DNA of 64,000 bases. Source: Mycolicibacter sinensis. GTDB lineage: Bacteria; Actinomycetota; Actinomycetes; Mycobacteriales; Mycobacteriaceae. The stretch is taken from assembly GCF_001667945.1 (NCBI RefSeq), contig NZ_LZJK01000091.1:62001-126000 (forward strand), given 5' to 3'. A program made the position numbers and the translations under genes. Positions within the stretch are counted from its first letter, which is position 1. Every line of letters begins with the position of its first letter. The notes under the pieces were generated by a model, which saw only the letters and a program-made list of their open reading frames with translations, did not search any database and was not told the origin of the DNA. Positions 29,085 to 38,538 of this stretch are shown one piece after another.

Positions 29085-30461
29085 TCAGCCGTGCCCGACC
29101 CGCAGCATCTCGGCGACGCTGACCAGCTTGACGCGGGGCCGGCCGTGCGGCTCCCCGGTGGACCGCTCGTGCGCGTCGATCAGCTGCCAGTGCTCGGCGG
29201 TGACCAGCTCGGGCTGGCGGGACAGCAGCCACTTCTCCAGCTGCACGTCGTAGTCGGCGTCGACATCGGGCAGTTCGGCTGCTGCTGCCCGGGAGGCCAG
29301 GTCGGCGGCGAGGGTGTCGACGGTGGCCTGCGAGTCGCTCTTGTTCGAACCGATCACCCCGGATGGTCCGCGCTTGATCCACCCGACCACGTACTGATTG
29401 CGGGTGCCTTCGATACGGCCGTCGGTGTGCGGAATGGTGCAGCTGCGCTCGTCGAACGGCAGACCCGGCGTCGGCACCCCGCGGTAGCCGACCGCCCGCA
29501 CCACCAGATCGACCGGTAGCACTTCGCGCTCCCCGGTGTCGCGGGCGCTGACCCTGCCGAGTTCGTCGGTGACGAGTTCATTGCGGCCCAGCACGATCTC
29601 CTGCACCCGGCCCTCGCCGCGGATCTCGATGGGGGAGGTGCGGAACCGGAATACGATGCGGCGATTGCCCGGATGCTGCTCGCGGCCGACGTAGCCGCTG
29701 AGCACCTTGAAGTTCGCCCTCGGGTGTTTGCCGGCGGCTTCGGCGTCGGCCTCGGTGATCCCGGCCAGTTCCTCGGGCGGGATCACCACGTCGACGTTCT
29801 CGAGGCTTTTCATCTCGCCCAGTTCGCGCAGCTCCGGGCTGGTGAAGGTGGCTTGCAGCAGGCCGCGGCGGCCGATGACCACCACCTCTTCGATACCGCG
29901 CGGGTCGAGCAGTTCCAGCGCGTGGTCGGCGATGTCGGTGTTGCGCAGTTCGTCGGGGTCGCTGACCAGGATGCGTGCCACGTCCAGGGCCACATTGCCG
30001 TTGCCGATCACCACCGCGCGCTTGCCGCTCAGGTCCGGGGTCATGTCCTTGAAGTGCGGGTGGCAGTTGTACCAGCCGACGAAGTCGACGGCGGCGACGC
30101 TGCCGGGCAGATCCTCGCCCGGGATGCCCAGGTGCCGGTCGGACTGGGCGCCGACGGCGTAGATCACCGCGTCGTAGCGTTCGGCGAGTTCCGCGGCCTG
30201 TACGTGCTCGCCGACGGCGATGTTGCCGAAGAACCGGAACCGCGGATCGGCCGCGGTCTTCTCGAACTGCGCGCTGATCGACTTGATCTTCGGGTGATCG
30301 GGTGCCACGCCGGAGCGCACCAGACCCCACGGCGTCGGCAGCATCTCCAGCATGTCCACGCGCACGTCGACCTCACCGCCGGCGGCCAGCTTGAGCAGGG
30401 AGGCCGCGGCGAAATACCCGGACGGGCCGGAGCCGACGATCGCGACGTGGTAGGGCCGCAT
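29085..30461 (-). CDS. fprA: NADPH:ferredoxin reductase FprA
   Basis: A 458-residue adrenodoxin-reductase-type flavoenzyme that passes electrons from NADPH to ferredoxins serving P450s; three P450-type systems could draw on it, including the two P450 genes in this window. The N-terminal FAD fold [19 protein letters not shown] and the NADP fold [18 protein letters not shown] are plain, as is the C-terminal [21 protein letters not shown]. The frame runs upstream to 30686 but ATG 30461 ([10 protein letters not shown]) matches the H37Rv start. It is divergent from prfB. Confidence 0.95.
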   Translation of the reverse strand: MRPYHVAIVGSGPSGYFAAASLLKLAAGGEVDVRVDMLEMLPTPWGLVRSGVAPDHPKIKSISAQFEKTAADPRFRFFGNIAVGEHVQAAELAERYDAVIYAVGAQSDRHLGIPGEDLPGSVAAVDFVGWYNCHPHFKDMTPDLSGKRAVVIGNGNVALDVARILVSDPDELRNTDIADHALELLDPRGIEEVVVIGRRGLLQATFTSPELRELGEMKSLENVDVVIPPEELAGITEADAEAAGKHPRANFKVLSGYVGREQHPGNRRIVFRFRTSPIEIRGEGRVQEIVLGRNELVTDELGRVSARDTGEREVLPVDLVVRAVGYRGVPTPGLPFDERSCTIPHTDGRIEGTRNQYVVGWIKRGPSGVIGSNKSDSQATVDTLAADLASRAAAAELPDVDADYDVQLEKWLLSRQPELVTAEHWQLIDAHERSTGEPHGRPRVKLVSVAEMLRVGHG

Positions 30462-30558
30462 CCTCGAACCTTCTTTCCTGTCGGGAAGTCGTGCATGCAC
30501 CGGCGTATCCCCGATGCTAGAGGTCGACTCCCGATGCTCGCCGGTAACCTCGATAAAC

Positions 30559-31674
30559 GTGGAACCCGACCGCCAGTCCGACATCGCCGCCCTCGACGCC
30601 ACATTGACCACGGTGGAGCGGGTGTTAGACGTCGATGGCCTGCGCAGCCGCATCGACAAGCTCGAGCACGAGGCGTCCGACCCCAACCTGTGGGACGACC
30701 AGGCCCGCGCCCAGCGGGTGACCAGCGAGTTGTCACATGCCCAGGGCGAGCTGCGCCGGGTGGAGGAACTGCGCCGCCGCCTCGACGACCTGCCGGTGCT
30801 TTACGAGCTGGCGGCCGAGGAGGAGGGACAGGCTGCAACCGATGCGGTGGCCGAAGCCGACGCCGAACTCGCCTCACTGCGCGCCGACATCGAGGCGATG
30901 GAGGTGCGCACGCTGCTGTCCGGCGAGTACGACGAACGCGAGGCACTGGTCACCATCCGCTCCGGTGCGGGCGGCGTGGATGCCGCGGACTGGGCGGAGA
31001 TGCTGATGCGGATGTACATCCGCTGGGCCGAGCAGCACAAGTACGGCGTCGAGGTTTTCGACACCTCCTACGCCGAAGAGGCCGGGATCAAGAGCGCGAC
31101 ATTCGCGGTGCACGCCCCGTTCGCCTACGGCACGCTGTCGGTGGAGCAGGGCACGCACCGGCTGGTGCGGATCAGCCCGTTCGACAACCAGAGCCGCCGG
31201 CAGACGTCGTTCGCCGAGGTCGAGGTGCTGCCGGTGGTGGAGACCACCGACCACATCGACATCCCCGAAGGCGATGTGCGGGTCGACGTCTACCGCTCCA
31301 GCGGGCCGGGTGGGCAGTCGGTGAACACCACCGACTCGGCGGTGCGCCTTACCCACATCCCGACCGGCATCGTCGTCACCTGCCAGAACGAGAAGTCGCA
31401 GCTGCAGAACAAGGTGTCGGCGATGCGGGTGCTGCAGGCGAAGTTGTTGGAGCGCAAGCGTTTAGAGGAACGCGCCGAACTCGACGCGCTCAAGGGCGAC
31501 GGCGGCAGCTCGTGGGGCAACCAGATGCGCTCCTATGTGCTGCACCCCTATCAGATGGTCAAGGACCTGCGCACCGAGTACGAGGTGGGCAACCCGGCAG
31601 CGGTGCTCGACGGTGACATCGACGGATTCCTGGAAGCCGGAATCCGGTGGCGCAACAGGCCGGAGGGCGACTGA
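30559..31674 (+). CDS. prfB: peptide chain release factor 2
   Basis: A 371-residue RF2 that ends translation at UGA and UAA. The tripeptide anticodon SPF is at residues 206-208 (RISPFDNQ) and the catalytic GGQ at 251-253 ([19 protein letters not shown]). The start is taken as GTG 30559 (VEPDRQSD). A TAACCT -10-like hexamer ends 9 nt before it, so it may be leaderless. The reading frame is continuous: the programmed +1 frameshift known from E. coli prfB is absent. Confidence 0.96.
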   Translation: MEPDRQSDIAALDATLTTVERVLDVDGLRSRIDKLEHEASDPNLWDDQARAQRVTSELSHAQGELRRVEELRRRLDDLPVLYELAAEEEGQAATDAVAEADAELASLRADIEAMEVRTLLSGEYDEREALVTIRSGAGGVDAADWAEMLMRMYIRWAEQHKYGVEVFDTSYAEEAGIKSATFAVHAPFAYGTLSVEQGTHRLVRISPFDNQSRRQTSFAEVEVLPVVETTDHIDIPEGDVRVDVYRSSGPGGQSVNTTDSAVRLTHIPTGIVVTCQNEKSQLQNKVSAMRVLQAKLLERKRLEERAELDALKGDGGSSWGNQMRSYVLHPYQMVKDLRTEYEVGNPAAVLDGDIDGFLEAGIRWRNRPEGD

Positions 31675-31678
31675 CCTC

Positions 31679-32581
31679 ATGGTGGTGGCGTTCTCGCCGG
31701 GACAGCGCTGGCATGACCTGTGGCACGGTGCCATCGGCGAGTGGGTGATCACCAAGGGATTGCGGATCGTCCTGCTGCTGATCGGGGCGGTGCTGGCGTC
31801 GCGATTCATCACCTGGGCGGCGCGTCGGGTCACGCGTCGCCTCGAACTCGGCTTTCAGGCCAGTGACGCGCTGGTGCGCTCGGAGGCCTCCAAGCATCGC
31901 CAGGCGGTCGCCTCGGTGATCTCCTGGGTGTCGGTGGTGCTGCTCGGGGTGGTGGTGGCCGTCCAGATCACCGGCATCCTCGATGTGCCGATCGGCTCGC
32001 TGGTGGGGCCGGCCGCGGTGATCGGCGGCGCGCTCGGTTTCGGCGCCCAGAAACTGGTGCAGGATCTGCTCAGCGGCTTTTTCATCATCACCGAGAAGCA
32101 GTACGGCTTCGGCGACCTGGTGCAGCTGAGCATGATCGGCGCGACGGTCGAGGCGCTGGGGACCGTCGAAGACGTGACCTTGCGGGTGACCAAATTGCGC
32201 ACCCCCAACGGCGAGGTCTTCACGGTCCCGAACGGCAACATCGTCCGGTCGTTGAACCTGTCCAAGGACTGGGCACGGGCCGTCGTCGACATCCCGGTTC
32301 CCACCACCGCCGATCTGAACCGGGTCAACGAGGTGCTGCACCAGGTGTGTGAGAACGCGCGCGAGGCCGACGCCCCGCTGCGCGACCTGCTCTTGGACGA
32401 GCCGTCGATCATGGGGGTGGAGAGCATCGAACTCGGTGTGGTCAATCTGCGCATGGTGGCCCGCACCCTGCCCGGCAAGCAGTTCGAGGTGGGACGCCGG
32501 CTGCGCATTCAGGTGGTGCGAGCGCTGGCCTCGGCCGGTGTCGTCACCGCCGGTGAGGTGAAGCCGGTGGAGACGCCGTGA
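31679..32581 (+). CDS. MscS-family mechanosensitive channel, Rv3104c type
   Basis: A 300-residue membrane protein with three N-terminal hydrophobic helices, followed by the MscS pore-helix/beta-domain pattern: AAVIGGALGFGAQKLVQDLLSGFFIITEKQYGFGDLVQL, then TKLRTPNGEVFTVPNGNIV. Such channels open on hypo-osmotic shock to release solutes. The ATG at 31679 follows the prfB stop by 4 nt. Its stop overlaps the next gene's GTG. Position matches Rv3104c between prfB and ftsE. Confidence 0.88.
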   Translation: MVVAFSPGQRWHDLWHGAIGEWVITKGLRIVLLLIGAVLASRFITWAARRVTRRLELGFQASDALVRSEASKHRQAVASVISWVSVVLLGVVVAVQITGILDVPIGSLVGPAAVIGGALGFGAQKLVQDLLSGFFIITEKQYGFGDLVQLSMIGATVEALGTVEDVTLRVTKLRTPNGEVFTVPNGNIVRSLNLSKDWARAVVDIPVPTTADLNRVNEVLHQVCENAREADAPLRDLLLDEPSIMGVESIELGVVNLRMVARTLPGKQFEVGRRLRIQVVRALASAGVVTAGEVKPVETP

Positions 32582-33090
32582 ATATCAGCCTGAACAAGCC
32601 GGAGACCGCCCGCGCCGCGGCCAAGCGGCGCTGGCCGGTGCACCTGTTCAATGGCCGGATCCGCACCTCGACCGTGGTGTTGATCATCGCGTTCGCGGTG
32701 GTGTGGTGGGTGTATGACACCTACCGGACCGAGCCGACACCGCCGGCCGCCCCCCAGGTGGTGCCACCCGGTTTCATCCCCGACCCGGCCTACACCTGGG
32801 TGCCGCGCACCAAGTTGCAGCAGCCGCCGGTGACTGTCACCGAGACGGTCACCCCCACACCGACCACGACCGAGGCGCCGCCGCCGACCACCGAGACACC
32901 GCCGCCGCCGTCACCGGTGCCCGGGTTTCCGTTCTGTCCGCCGCTGTGCCCGCCTCCCGCCCCGGCTCCGCCCGAACAGGTGCCGCCGCCGGCGCCTGGG
33001 CTGCCGCAACCGCCGCCACTACCCGGCGCCCCGCACGCCCCCGCCCCGCCGCCACCGGGTCCGCCGACTTCGTATCCTGCGGCGCCGTAG
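32578..33090 (+). CDS. proline-rich single-pass membrane protein, Rv3103c type
   Basis: A 170-residue protein with a basic cytoplasmic N-terminus (about 36 residues), one transmembrane segment (STVVLIIAFAVVWWVYDTY), and a long extracytoplasmic tail of about 110 residues made mainly of Pro, Thr, Glu and Ala (VTPTPTTTEAPPPTTETPPPPSP...). Four Cys occur together in FPFCPPLCPPP-type sequence and elsewhere. Such tails can reach through peptidoglycan. It is coupled to the MscS gene by a GTGA overlap and stands just before ftsE; function is unknown. Confidence 0.82.
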   Translation: MNISLNKPETARAAAKRRWPVHLFNGRIRTSTVVLIIAFAVVWWVYDTYRTEPTPPAAPQVVPPGFIPDPAYTWVPRTKLQQPPVTVTETVTPTPTTTEAPPPTTETPPPPSPVPGFPFCPPLCPPPAPAPPEQVPPPAPGLPQPPPLPGAPHAPAPPPPGPPTSYPAAP

Positions 33091-33124
33091 ATGTGGCCTG
33101 ACCGGCGCCGGCACGCCGCACGGC

Positions 33125-33130
33125 TAAACT
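33125..33130 (+). promoter_or_regulatory. -10-like hexamer before ftsE
   Basis: TAAACT matches TANNNT and ends 7 nt before the GTG at 33138, so it could drive a separate, leaderless ftsE-ftsX-smpB transcript. Confidence 0.4.
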
Positions 33131-33140
33131 GCGTGCCGTG

Positions 33141-33830
33141 ATGATCACGCTCGACCATGTCACCAAGCAGTACAAATCGTCGGCGCGGCCGGCGTTGGAC
33201 AACATCAACGTCAAGATCGACAAGGGCGAGTTCGTGTTCCTGATCGGACCGTCCGGTTCGGGCAAGTCGACGTTCATGCGGCTGCTGCTGGCCGAGGAGA
33301 CCCCCACCAAGGGCGACATCCAAGTGTCGAAGTTCCACGTCAACAAGCTGCCCGGTCGCCACATCCCGAGCCTGCGCCAGGTGCTGGGCTGCGTGTTCCA
33401 GGACTTCCGGCTGCTGCAGCAGAAGACTGTTTTCGAGAACGTCGCGTTCGCCCTCGAGGTGATCGGCAAGAAACCGGAGATGATCAACCGGGTGGTCCCG
33501 GAGGTGCTGGAGATGGTCGGGTTGTCCGGCAAAGCCAACCGGCTGCCCGGCGAGTTGTCGGGAGGGGAGCAGCAGCGGGTGGCCATCGCGCGCGCGTTCG
33601 TCAACCGGCCGCTGGTGCTGCTTGCCGACGAGCCCACCGGCAACCTCGACCCGGAGACCAGTGAGGACATCATGGATCTGCTGGAGCGGATCAACCGCAC
33701 CGGGACCACGGTGCTGATGGCGACGCACGACCACCACATCGTCGACTCGATGCGCCAACGGGTCGTCGAGCTGTCACTGGGGCGGCTGGTGCGCGACGAA
33801 CAGCGCGGGGTCTACGGGATGGACCGCTGA
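33141..33830 (+). CDS. ftsE: cell-division ABC ATPase FtsE
   Basis: A 229-residue ATPase that pairs with FtsX and regulates septal peptidoglycan hydrolysis. Walker [10 protein letters not shown] is at 36-44, the signature LSGGEQQRV starts at 139, and Walker B VLLADEP lies at about 159-165. GTG 33138 immediately precedes ATG 33141. A TAAACT hexamer at 33125-33130 lies 7 nt before that GTG, so a leaderless start there is also possible; ATG gives the H37Rv N-terminus MITLDHV. Confidence 0.96.
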   Translation: MITLDHVTKQYKSSARPALDNINVKIDKGEFVFLIGPSGSGKSTFMRLLLAEETPTKGDIQVSKFHVNKLPGRHIPSLRQVLGCVFQDFRLLQQKTVFENVAFALEVIGKKPEMINRVVPEVLEMVGLSGKANRLPGELSGGEQQRVAIARAFVNRPLVLLADEPTGNLDPETSEDIMDLLERINRTGTTVLMATHDHHIVDSMRQRVVELSLGRLVRDEQRGVYGMDR

Positions 33831-33831
33831 C

Positions 33832-34725
33832 GTGCGCTTCGGTTTCCTCTTCAACGAAGTCCTGACCGGACTGCGCCGCAATGTCACCATGACGGTGGCG
33901 ATGATCCTGACCACGGCGATCTCGATCGGGTTGTTCGGCGGCGGCCTGCTGGTGGTGCGCTTGGCCGATCAGTCCCGCAACATCTACCTGGACCGGGTCG
34001 AATCGCAGGTGTTTTTGAATCCCGACGTCGCCGCCGACGACCCGAACTGTGACGCGCCGGCCTGTAAGGCGCTGCGCGAGCGCATCGAGGCACGCGACGA
34101 CGTGAAGTCGGTCCGCTATCTCAATTCCGACGACGCCTACGCCGACGCGATCCGCAAGTTCCCGGAGTTCAAGGATGTGGCCAGCAAGGACTCCTTCCCG
34201 GCGTCGTTCATCGTCAAGTTGGAAAACCCTGAGCAGAGTAGGGATTTCGACGCCGCGATGGCCGACCAGCCCGGTGTGCTCAGCGTGCTCAACCAGAAGA
34301 AGCTGATCGACCGGCTCTTCGCCGTGCTCGACGGGCTCTCCAGCGCTGCGTTCGCCGTTGCCCTGGTGCAGGCGATCGGGGCGGTGTTATTGATTGCCAA
34401 CATGGTTCAGGTCGCCGCGTACACCCGCCGCACCGAGGTATCGATCATGCGACTGGTGGGGGCCAGCCGCTGGTACACCCAGTTGCCGTTCCTGCTGGAG
34501 GCGGTGCTGGCCGCGACCGTGGGCGTCATCATCGCGGTCATCGGCTTGATCGTGGTGCGGGCATTGTTCCTCGACAACGCGCTCAGCCAGTTCTATCAGG
34601 CACATCTGATCGCCCGTATCGACTACGCAGACATCTTGTACATCTCACCGATCCTGCTGTTGCTGGGCGCAGCGATGGCCGGGGCGACGGCGTATGTGAC
34701 GCTTCGTCTGTACGTCCGGCGGTAG
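33832..34725 (+). CDS. ftsX: cell-division membrane protein FtsX
   Basis: A 297-residue protein with four transmembrane segments: one N-terminal helix, a large extracellular loop of about 120 residues, then three C-terminal helices. The loop contains a two-Cys segment ([28 protein letters not shown]), as in the mycobacterial extracellular domain that binds the hydrolase RipC. The C-terminal half has the FtsX block [27 protein letters not shown]. It starts at GTG 33832, right after the ftsE stop. Confidence 0.96.
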   Translation: MRFGFLFNEVLTGLRRNVTMTVAMILTTAISIGLFGGGLLVVRLADQSRNIYLDRVESQVFLNPDVAADDPNCDAPACKALRERIEARDDVKSVRYLNSDDAYADAIRKFPEFKDVASKDSFPASFIVKLENPEQSRDFDAAMADQPGVLSVLNQKKLIDRLFAVLDGLSSAAFAVALVQAIGAVLLIANMVQVAAYTRRTEVSIMRLVGASRWYTQLPFLLEAVLAATVGVIIAVIGLIVVRALFLDNALSQFYQAHLIARIDYADILYISPILLLLGAAMAGATAYVTLRLYVRR

Positions 34726-35225
34726 TGGTGGCCAAGAAGGCGGCGGGCAAGCGCACCGACAAACCGGCCAAGCAGATCATTGCGTCGAATCGCAAAGCAC
34801 GGCACAACTATTCGATTCTGGACGTCTACGAGGCCGGGGTGGCGCTGGTGGGCACCGAGGTGAAGAGCCTGCGGGCGGGCCAGGCCTCCCTGGTCGATGC
34901 GTTCGCCACCGTCGACGACGGGGAGGTGTGGCTGCGCAACATGCACATCCCCGAGTACCGGCACGGCAGTTGGACCAACCATGACCCGCGACGCACCCGC
35001 AAGCTGCTGTTGCACCGACGCCAGATCGACACGCTGATCGGCAAGATTCGCGACGGCAACCTCACCTTGGTGCCGCTGTCGGTGTACTTCACCGAAGGCA
35101 AGGTGAAAGTCGAACTGGCGCTTGCCCGCGGCAAGCAGGCCCACGACAAGCGGCAGGATCTCGCTCGCCGGGATGCCCAGCGCGAGGTGTCGCGCGCGCT
35201 GGGACGACGCGCCAAGGGCATGTGA
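34725..35225 (+). CDS. smpB: tmRNA-binding protein SmpB
   Basis: A 166-residue (or 165) protein that brings tmRNA to stalled ribosomes for trans-translation. The core [45 protein letters not shown]...[32 protein letters not shown] is complete, as is the basic C-terminal tail [30 protein letters not shown]. Two adjacent GTGs (34725, 34728) could start it; the first shares a base with the ftsX stop. Its partner ssrA lies about 1.8 kb downstream on the same strand. Confidence 0.96.
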   Translation: MVAKKAAGKRTDKPAKQIIASNRKARHNYSILDVYEAGVALVGTEVKSLRAGQASLVDAFATVDDGEVWLRNMHIPEYRHGSWTNHDPRRTRKLLLHRRQIDTLIGKIRDGNLTLVPLSVYFTEGKVKVELALARGKQAHDKRQDLARRDAQREVSRALGRRAKGM

Positions 35226-36067
35226 TCGGGGCAGGGCTGGCACTGCTGTCAGCGGCCGGCTTCGGGTTCAGCGATTTCGCCGGCGGCCTGGCCGCGCGCC
35301 GGGTACCGGCGCTGCGGGTGGTGCTGGTGTCCTACCCGGTGGCGCTGATGTTGTTGGGCACGCTGGCGATCGCGGTCGGTGGGCCGATCCCGCCGGGAGC
35401 AATCGGCTGGGGCCTGGCCTCCGGGCTGGCGCTGGGACTGGGCGGGTGGTGGTTCTACGCCGCCCTGGGTTCGGGTCCGATCGCGGTGGTATCCCCGGTC
35501 TCGGCGGTGCTGACCGCGGGGGTACCGGTCGTCATCGGTGTCCTGCAGGGAGAGCGGCCCGGCACGGTGGCCGCGGCCGGAATCGTGCTGGCCCTGGTCG
35601 CCGTCGCCTTGGTGAGCCGGCAGGCCACCGACGAGGACATCCGCCCGCACCGGTTCACCCGCAAGGTGGCGTGGCTGACCGTCGGCGCCGGCGTGGCGTT
35701 CGGTCTGGACTTCGTGTTCATCCACGAGGCCCCGGCCGACTCCGGACTGTGGCCGCTGGCGTTCGCGCGGGTGGCGGCCGCGGTGCTGGTGGTCACCGCG
35801 GCGACCGGCGCCGGGGAGCTGCGGGTGCCCACCGGCGCGACGCTGCGGCTGGCGCTGCTGGCGGGGCTGGCCGATACCGGCGCCAACGTCGCGATGCTGC
35901 TGGCCCTGCGCGGATCGGAGCTGTCGCTGGCCAGCGTGCTGATCTCGCTGTTCCCGGCGGTGACGGTGGTGCTGGCCATCGTGGTGCTGCGCGAGCGGGT
36001 GCATCGTGGGCAGCTGGTCGGCATGGTGGCGGCGGTGGTTTCGGTGGCGATGATCACCGCCGGATAG
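35222..36067 (+). CDS. EamA/DMT-superfamily transporter
   Basis: A 281-residue membrane protein with about ten helices arranged as two EamA repeats (for example [36 protein letters not shown] and [63 protein letters not shown]). Members export or exchange metabolites. The GTG at 35222 overlaps the smpB stop as GTGA, so it is translationally coupled to it. Substrate unknown. Confidence 0.85.
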   Translation: MIGAGLALLSAAGFGFSDFAGGLAARRVPALRVVLVSYPVALMLLGTLAIAVGGPIPPGAIGWGLASGLALGLGGWWFYAALGSGPIAVVSPVSAVLTAGVPVVIGVLQGERPGTVAAAGIVLALVAVALVSRQATDEDIRPHRFTRKVAWLTVGAGVAFGLDFVFIHEAPADSGLWPLAFARVAAAVLVVTAATGAGELRVPTGATLRLALLAGLADTGANVAMLLALRGSELSLASVLISLFPAVTVVLAIVVLRERVHRGQLVGMVAAVVSVAMITAG

Positions 36068-36091
36068 CGGCCGGGTTTAGCATCGGAATCC

Positions 36092-36925
36092 ATGACCGAC
36101 CCTGCCCTGACGCGGCTCGACAAGTCCGAGGTGTTGGCAGGGCTGTTCGCCTGCTGGGATGGCCTCGATAAGTTGCTGGGCGGTTTGACCGACCAGCAGT
36201 GGTCGCAGCCGGTGCCGTTGCCGGGGTGGTCGGTGCACGACGTGGTGGCACACCTCGTCGGAACCGAATCGATGCTGCTCGGAACGCCCACGCCGCAAAG
36301 CGATCTCGACGTCTCGGCGCTCGAACACGTTCGCAACGAGATCGGGGCGAACAACGAGTGCTGGGTCCGTCATCTGCGTGGCGAATCTCCGGCGGATCTG
36401 CTGGGGCGGTTCCGGTCGGTGACCGAGCAGCGACGCGCGGTGCTAGCGGCGCTGTCCGGCGACGACTGGAACGCGCCGACTATGACACCGGTCGGTCCGG
36501 ACAGCTACGGCCGGTTCATCCGGGTGCGGGTCTTCGACTGCTGGATGCATGAGCTCGACATCCGTGACGGGGTGGGACTGCCGGCCTCAGATGCCGAGCT
36601 GGCCGGCCCGGCGGCCGCGCTGGCTCTCGACGAGATGTCCGCCGCGATGGGAAGGGTGGTGGGCAAGCTCGGCGGGGCGCCGCAGGGCTCCCGGGTGGCC
36701 ATCGAGCTGACCGGGCCACTGGCGCGGACCATCCGGGTGACGGTCGACGGCCGCGGCCGGGTTGTCGACGACTTCGGCGGCGAGGCGCCCACCGCGGTGA
36801 TCCGGATGGACGGGCTGGCGTTCACCCGGGTGGCCGGCGGGCGCGCAGCTCCCGGGGCGGTCGACTTCGACGGGGACCGGGCGGTCGGTGCCCGCATCGT
36901 CGAGCATCTGAACTTCGTCATCTGA
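36092..36925 (+). CDS. maleylpyruvate isomerase-family mycothiol-dependent enzyme (DinB fold)
   Basis: A 277-residue protein with an N-terminal DinB/MDMPI four-helix domain and a C-terminal SCP2-like region. Candidate metal ligands are His54 (HDVVAHLVGTE) and His153 (FDCWMHELDIRDG). The family uses mycothiol as cofactor for isomerisation or conjugation in actinobacteria. The ATG follows a TAGCAT hexamer (36078-36083) by 8 nt, which suggests a leaderless transcript. The specific reaction is unknown. Confidence 0.82.
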   Translation: MTDPALTRLDKSEVLAGLFACWDGLDKLLGGLTDQQWSQPVPLPGWSVHDVVAHLVGTESMLLGTPTPQSDLDVSALEHVRNEIGANNECWVRHLRGESPADLLGRFRSVTEQRRAVLAALSGDDWNAPTMTPVGPDSYGRFIRVRVFDCWMHELDIRDGVGLPASDAELAGPAAALALDEMSAAMGRVVGKLGGAPQGSRVAIELTGPLARTIRVTVDGRGRVVDDFGGEAPTAVIRMDGLAFTRVAGGRAAPGAVDFDGDRAVGARIVEHLNFVI

Positions 36926-37026
36926 GGTGCCGCCCCAGGCCGGGCCCGGGAAGAAAATGTCGCGGCCTGTCGTTGCAGACCGGTACCATGGGTTGTCTCG
37001 CCGAACCGGCGGGGGAGCGCAAGAGA

Positions 37027-37032
37027 TATACG
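37027..37032 (+). promoter_or_regulatory. -10 element of ssrA
   Basis: TATACG ends 5 nt before the predicted 5' end of mature tmRNA (37038), which suits initiation near that end. No convincing -35 is seen at 17 nt spacing. Confidence 0.45.
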
Positions 37033-37037
37033 GACAG

Positions 37038-37429
37038 GGGGCTGAAAGGTTTCGACTTCGCGCGTCGAATCAAGGGAAGCGTGCCGGTGCAGGCAGGAGA
37101 CCACCGTAAGCGTCGCTGTAACCAAGTAAGCGCCAAGGTTGCACTTACTCCGGCTAAGGTCGCTCTCCAGAGCGACTTCGCCCTCGCTGCCTAAGCGACG
37201 GCGGGCCTGTCAGACCGGGACCTCCCTCGGCCCGGACCCTGGCATCGACTAGAGGGATCCACCGATACGTCCGGTCGCGGGATGTATCGGGACACCAACA
37301 GCGACTGGGATCGTCATCTCGGCTAGTTCGCGTGACCGGGAGATCCAAGTAGAGGCATAGCGAACTGCGCACGGAGAAGCCTTGAGGGAATGCCGTAGGA
37401 CCCGGGTTCGATTCCCGGCAGCTCCACCC
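37038..37429 (+). ncRNA. ssrA: transfer-messenger RNA (tmRNA), tag AKVALTPAKV-ALQSDFALAA
   Basis: The 5' GGGGCTG pairs with 3' CAGCTCC to form a 7-bp acceptor stem, and the T arm CCCGGGTTCGATTCCCGG is standard. Flanking tag, pseudoknot and 3' sequences (such as GCGTGCCGGTGCAGGCA and AACTGCGCACGGAGAAGCC) are strongly mycobacterial. The resume codon is GCC at 37132-37134, by alignment with the H37Rv RNA, and the frame ends at TAA 37192-37194. The tag is 20 residues with AKVAL twice; H37Rv has ADSHQRDYALAA. The terminal FALAA degron end is kept. After the discriminator A the DNA reads CCC, so CCA is not encoded. Confidence 0.96.
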
Positions 37430-37433
37430 CGAG

Positions 37434-37472
37434 AAGCTGGCCAGAGCACAAGCTCTGGCCAGCTTTCGTTTT
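37434..37472 (+). terminator. intrinsic terminator of ssrA
   Basis: A perfect 14-bp stem (AAGCTGGCCAGAGC with GCTCTGGCCAGCTT, 37434-37465) around a 4-nt ACAA loop is followed by TCGTTTTC. It starts five bases after the tmRNA 3' end. Confidence 0.92.
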
Positions 37473-37512
37473 CGGCCCGCCGGGGGCCGGCTTGCCGGCG
37501 ATACGCTGGGGT

Positions 37513-37881
37513 ATGACCGCGAAAACCACGATCCGGGTGGCCCGCGTCTACGACGAACCCCGCGCCGAAGACGGGCAACGCATACTCGTCGACCGGGTGT
37601 GGCCGCGCGGATTCCGCAAGGACGACCCGCGGGTGGGGCACTGGTTCAAAGACGCGGCACCGTCTCCGGAGCTGCGCAGTTGGTACAACCACCAGCCGGA
37701 GCGTTTCGAAGAGTTCGTCTCCCGCTACGAAGCGGAACTGCGCTCCCCGCAGGGCGCCACAGCGTTCAACGCCCTGCGCGCGCTGACCCGCGGCAAGAAG
37801 ACCGTCACCCTGGTGACCGCGACTCGCGACGTGGAGGGCAGCCAGGCGGCGGTGCTGGCCAAGTTGCTGGCCCGACCGTGA
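37513..37881 (+). CDS. DUF488 family protein
   Basis: A 122-residue protein with the DUF488 pattern: IRVARVYDEPRAEDGQRILVDRVWPRGFRKDDPRVGHWFKDAAPSPELRSWY, then RFEEFVSRYEAEL and TVTLVTATRDVEGSQAAVLAKLL. The role of the family is not established. The start is taken as ATG 37513, preceded 5 nt upstream by TACGCT, a possible -10, which again suggests leaderless translation. An in-frame upstream start at 37492 lies closer to the tmRNA terminator and is less likely. Confidence 0.85.
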   Translation: MTAKTTIRVARVYDEPRAEDGQRILVDRVWPRGFRKDDPRVGHWFKDAAPSPELRSWYNHQPERFEEFVSRYEAELRSPQGATAFNALRALTRGKKTVTLVTATRDVEGSQAAVLAKLLARP

Positions 37882-37894
37882 CGGCGCGCCAAGC

Positions 37895-38395
37895 CTAGCC
37901 GCGGCCCGCGGTGGTGATCAGCGCTCCGATCGGGATGCTCACGATCAGGGCCGCGATGAAGAGCCGGTAGGCGACCAGCGCCCAGCCGCGTCGCGCGGCA
38001 CGGCGCACCACGTAGAGCAGCCATGCCAGCACACCCAACAGCAGCGCCGAACCGATGTCGAACACCACGATGTGGTCGGTGACCACACCCAGCACGATCG
38101 CCGCTCCGGAGGCGTTGAACGCCAGCGCGGTGACCCTCGCCGCGCCCGCCGGCAGTGGCTCAGCGGCCAATAACGCTTGACCCGCACCCAACACCAGCTG
38201 GCCGACGCCGAGCACCAGCACCAGGTAGGCGACCGCCCAGACGCCGTGGCGGGTCAGTGCCGGCGCAGCAATGGCGGCGGCCAGCCCGCCGCCGCCCACG
38301 ATCGCGACGGCGCCGGCCACCGCAAACGGTGCGAACGCGGCCCGCTGATCCCATAACGCCAGCACCACCGGCCGCCGTGCCGGGTCGTCATCCAT
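37895..38395 (-). CDS. multi-pass membrane protein of unknown function
   Basis: A 166-residue protein with four or five hydrophobic helices (FAPFAVAGAVAIVGGGGLAAAIAAP, WAVAYLVLVLGVGQLVLGAGQALL, ALAFNASGAAIVLGVVTDHIVVFDIGSALLLGVLAWLLYVV, LVAYRLFIAALIVSIPIGALIT). The loops are basic on the predicted cytoplasmic side. It converges on DUF488 (13-nt gap) and is divergent from the MFS gene. I recognise no family. Confidence 0.75.
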   Translation of the reverse strand: MDDDPARRPVVLALWDQRAAFAPFAVAGAVAIVGGGGLAAAIAAPALTRHGVWAVAYLVLVLGVGQLVLGAGQALLAAEPLPAGAARVTALAFNASGAAIVLGVVTDHIVVFDIGSALLLGVLAWLLYVVRRAARRGWALVAYRLFIAALIVSIPIGALITTAGRG

Positions 38396-38525
38396 CGCTG
38401 GGCCCTCTCTGCGCCGCGGTAGCTCTTCATGATCAAGCTTGCGGGCCTGAGATTACCGGGGGCGGACCGATGACCCGGCTCACAGCGATCCCTACCGCGG
38501 ATTCCAGGTCTTGCCGAACCGTTGC

Positions 38526-38531
38526 CTAAAA
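38526..38531 (+). promoter_or_regulatory. -10 element of the MFS gene
   Basis: TAAAAT is a close match to TANNNT and ends 7 nt before the GTG at 38539, which places the probable transcription start at the start codon. Confidence 0.5.
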
Positions 38532-38538
38532 TCGGCAG

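Noticed and set aside
30559-30700. Programmed +1 frameshift in prfB
   Set aside because: The reading frame is continuous from GTG to the stop with no internal UGA, so no frameshift is needed.
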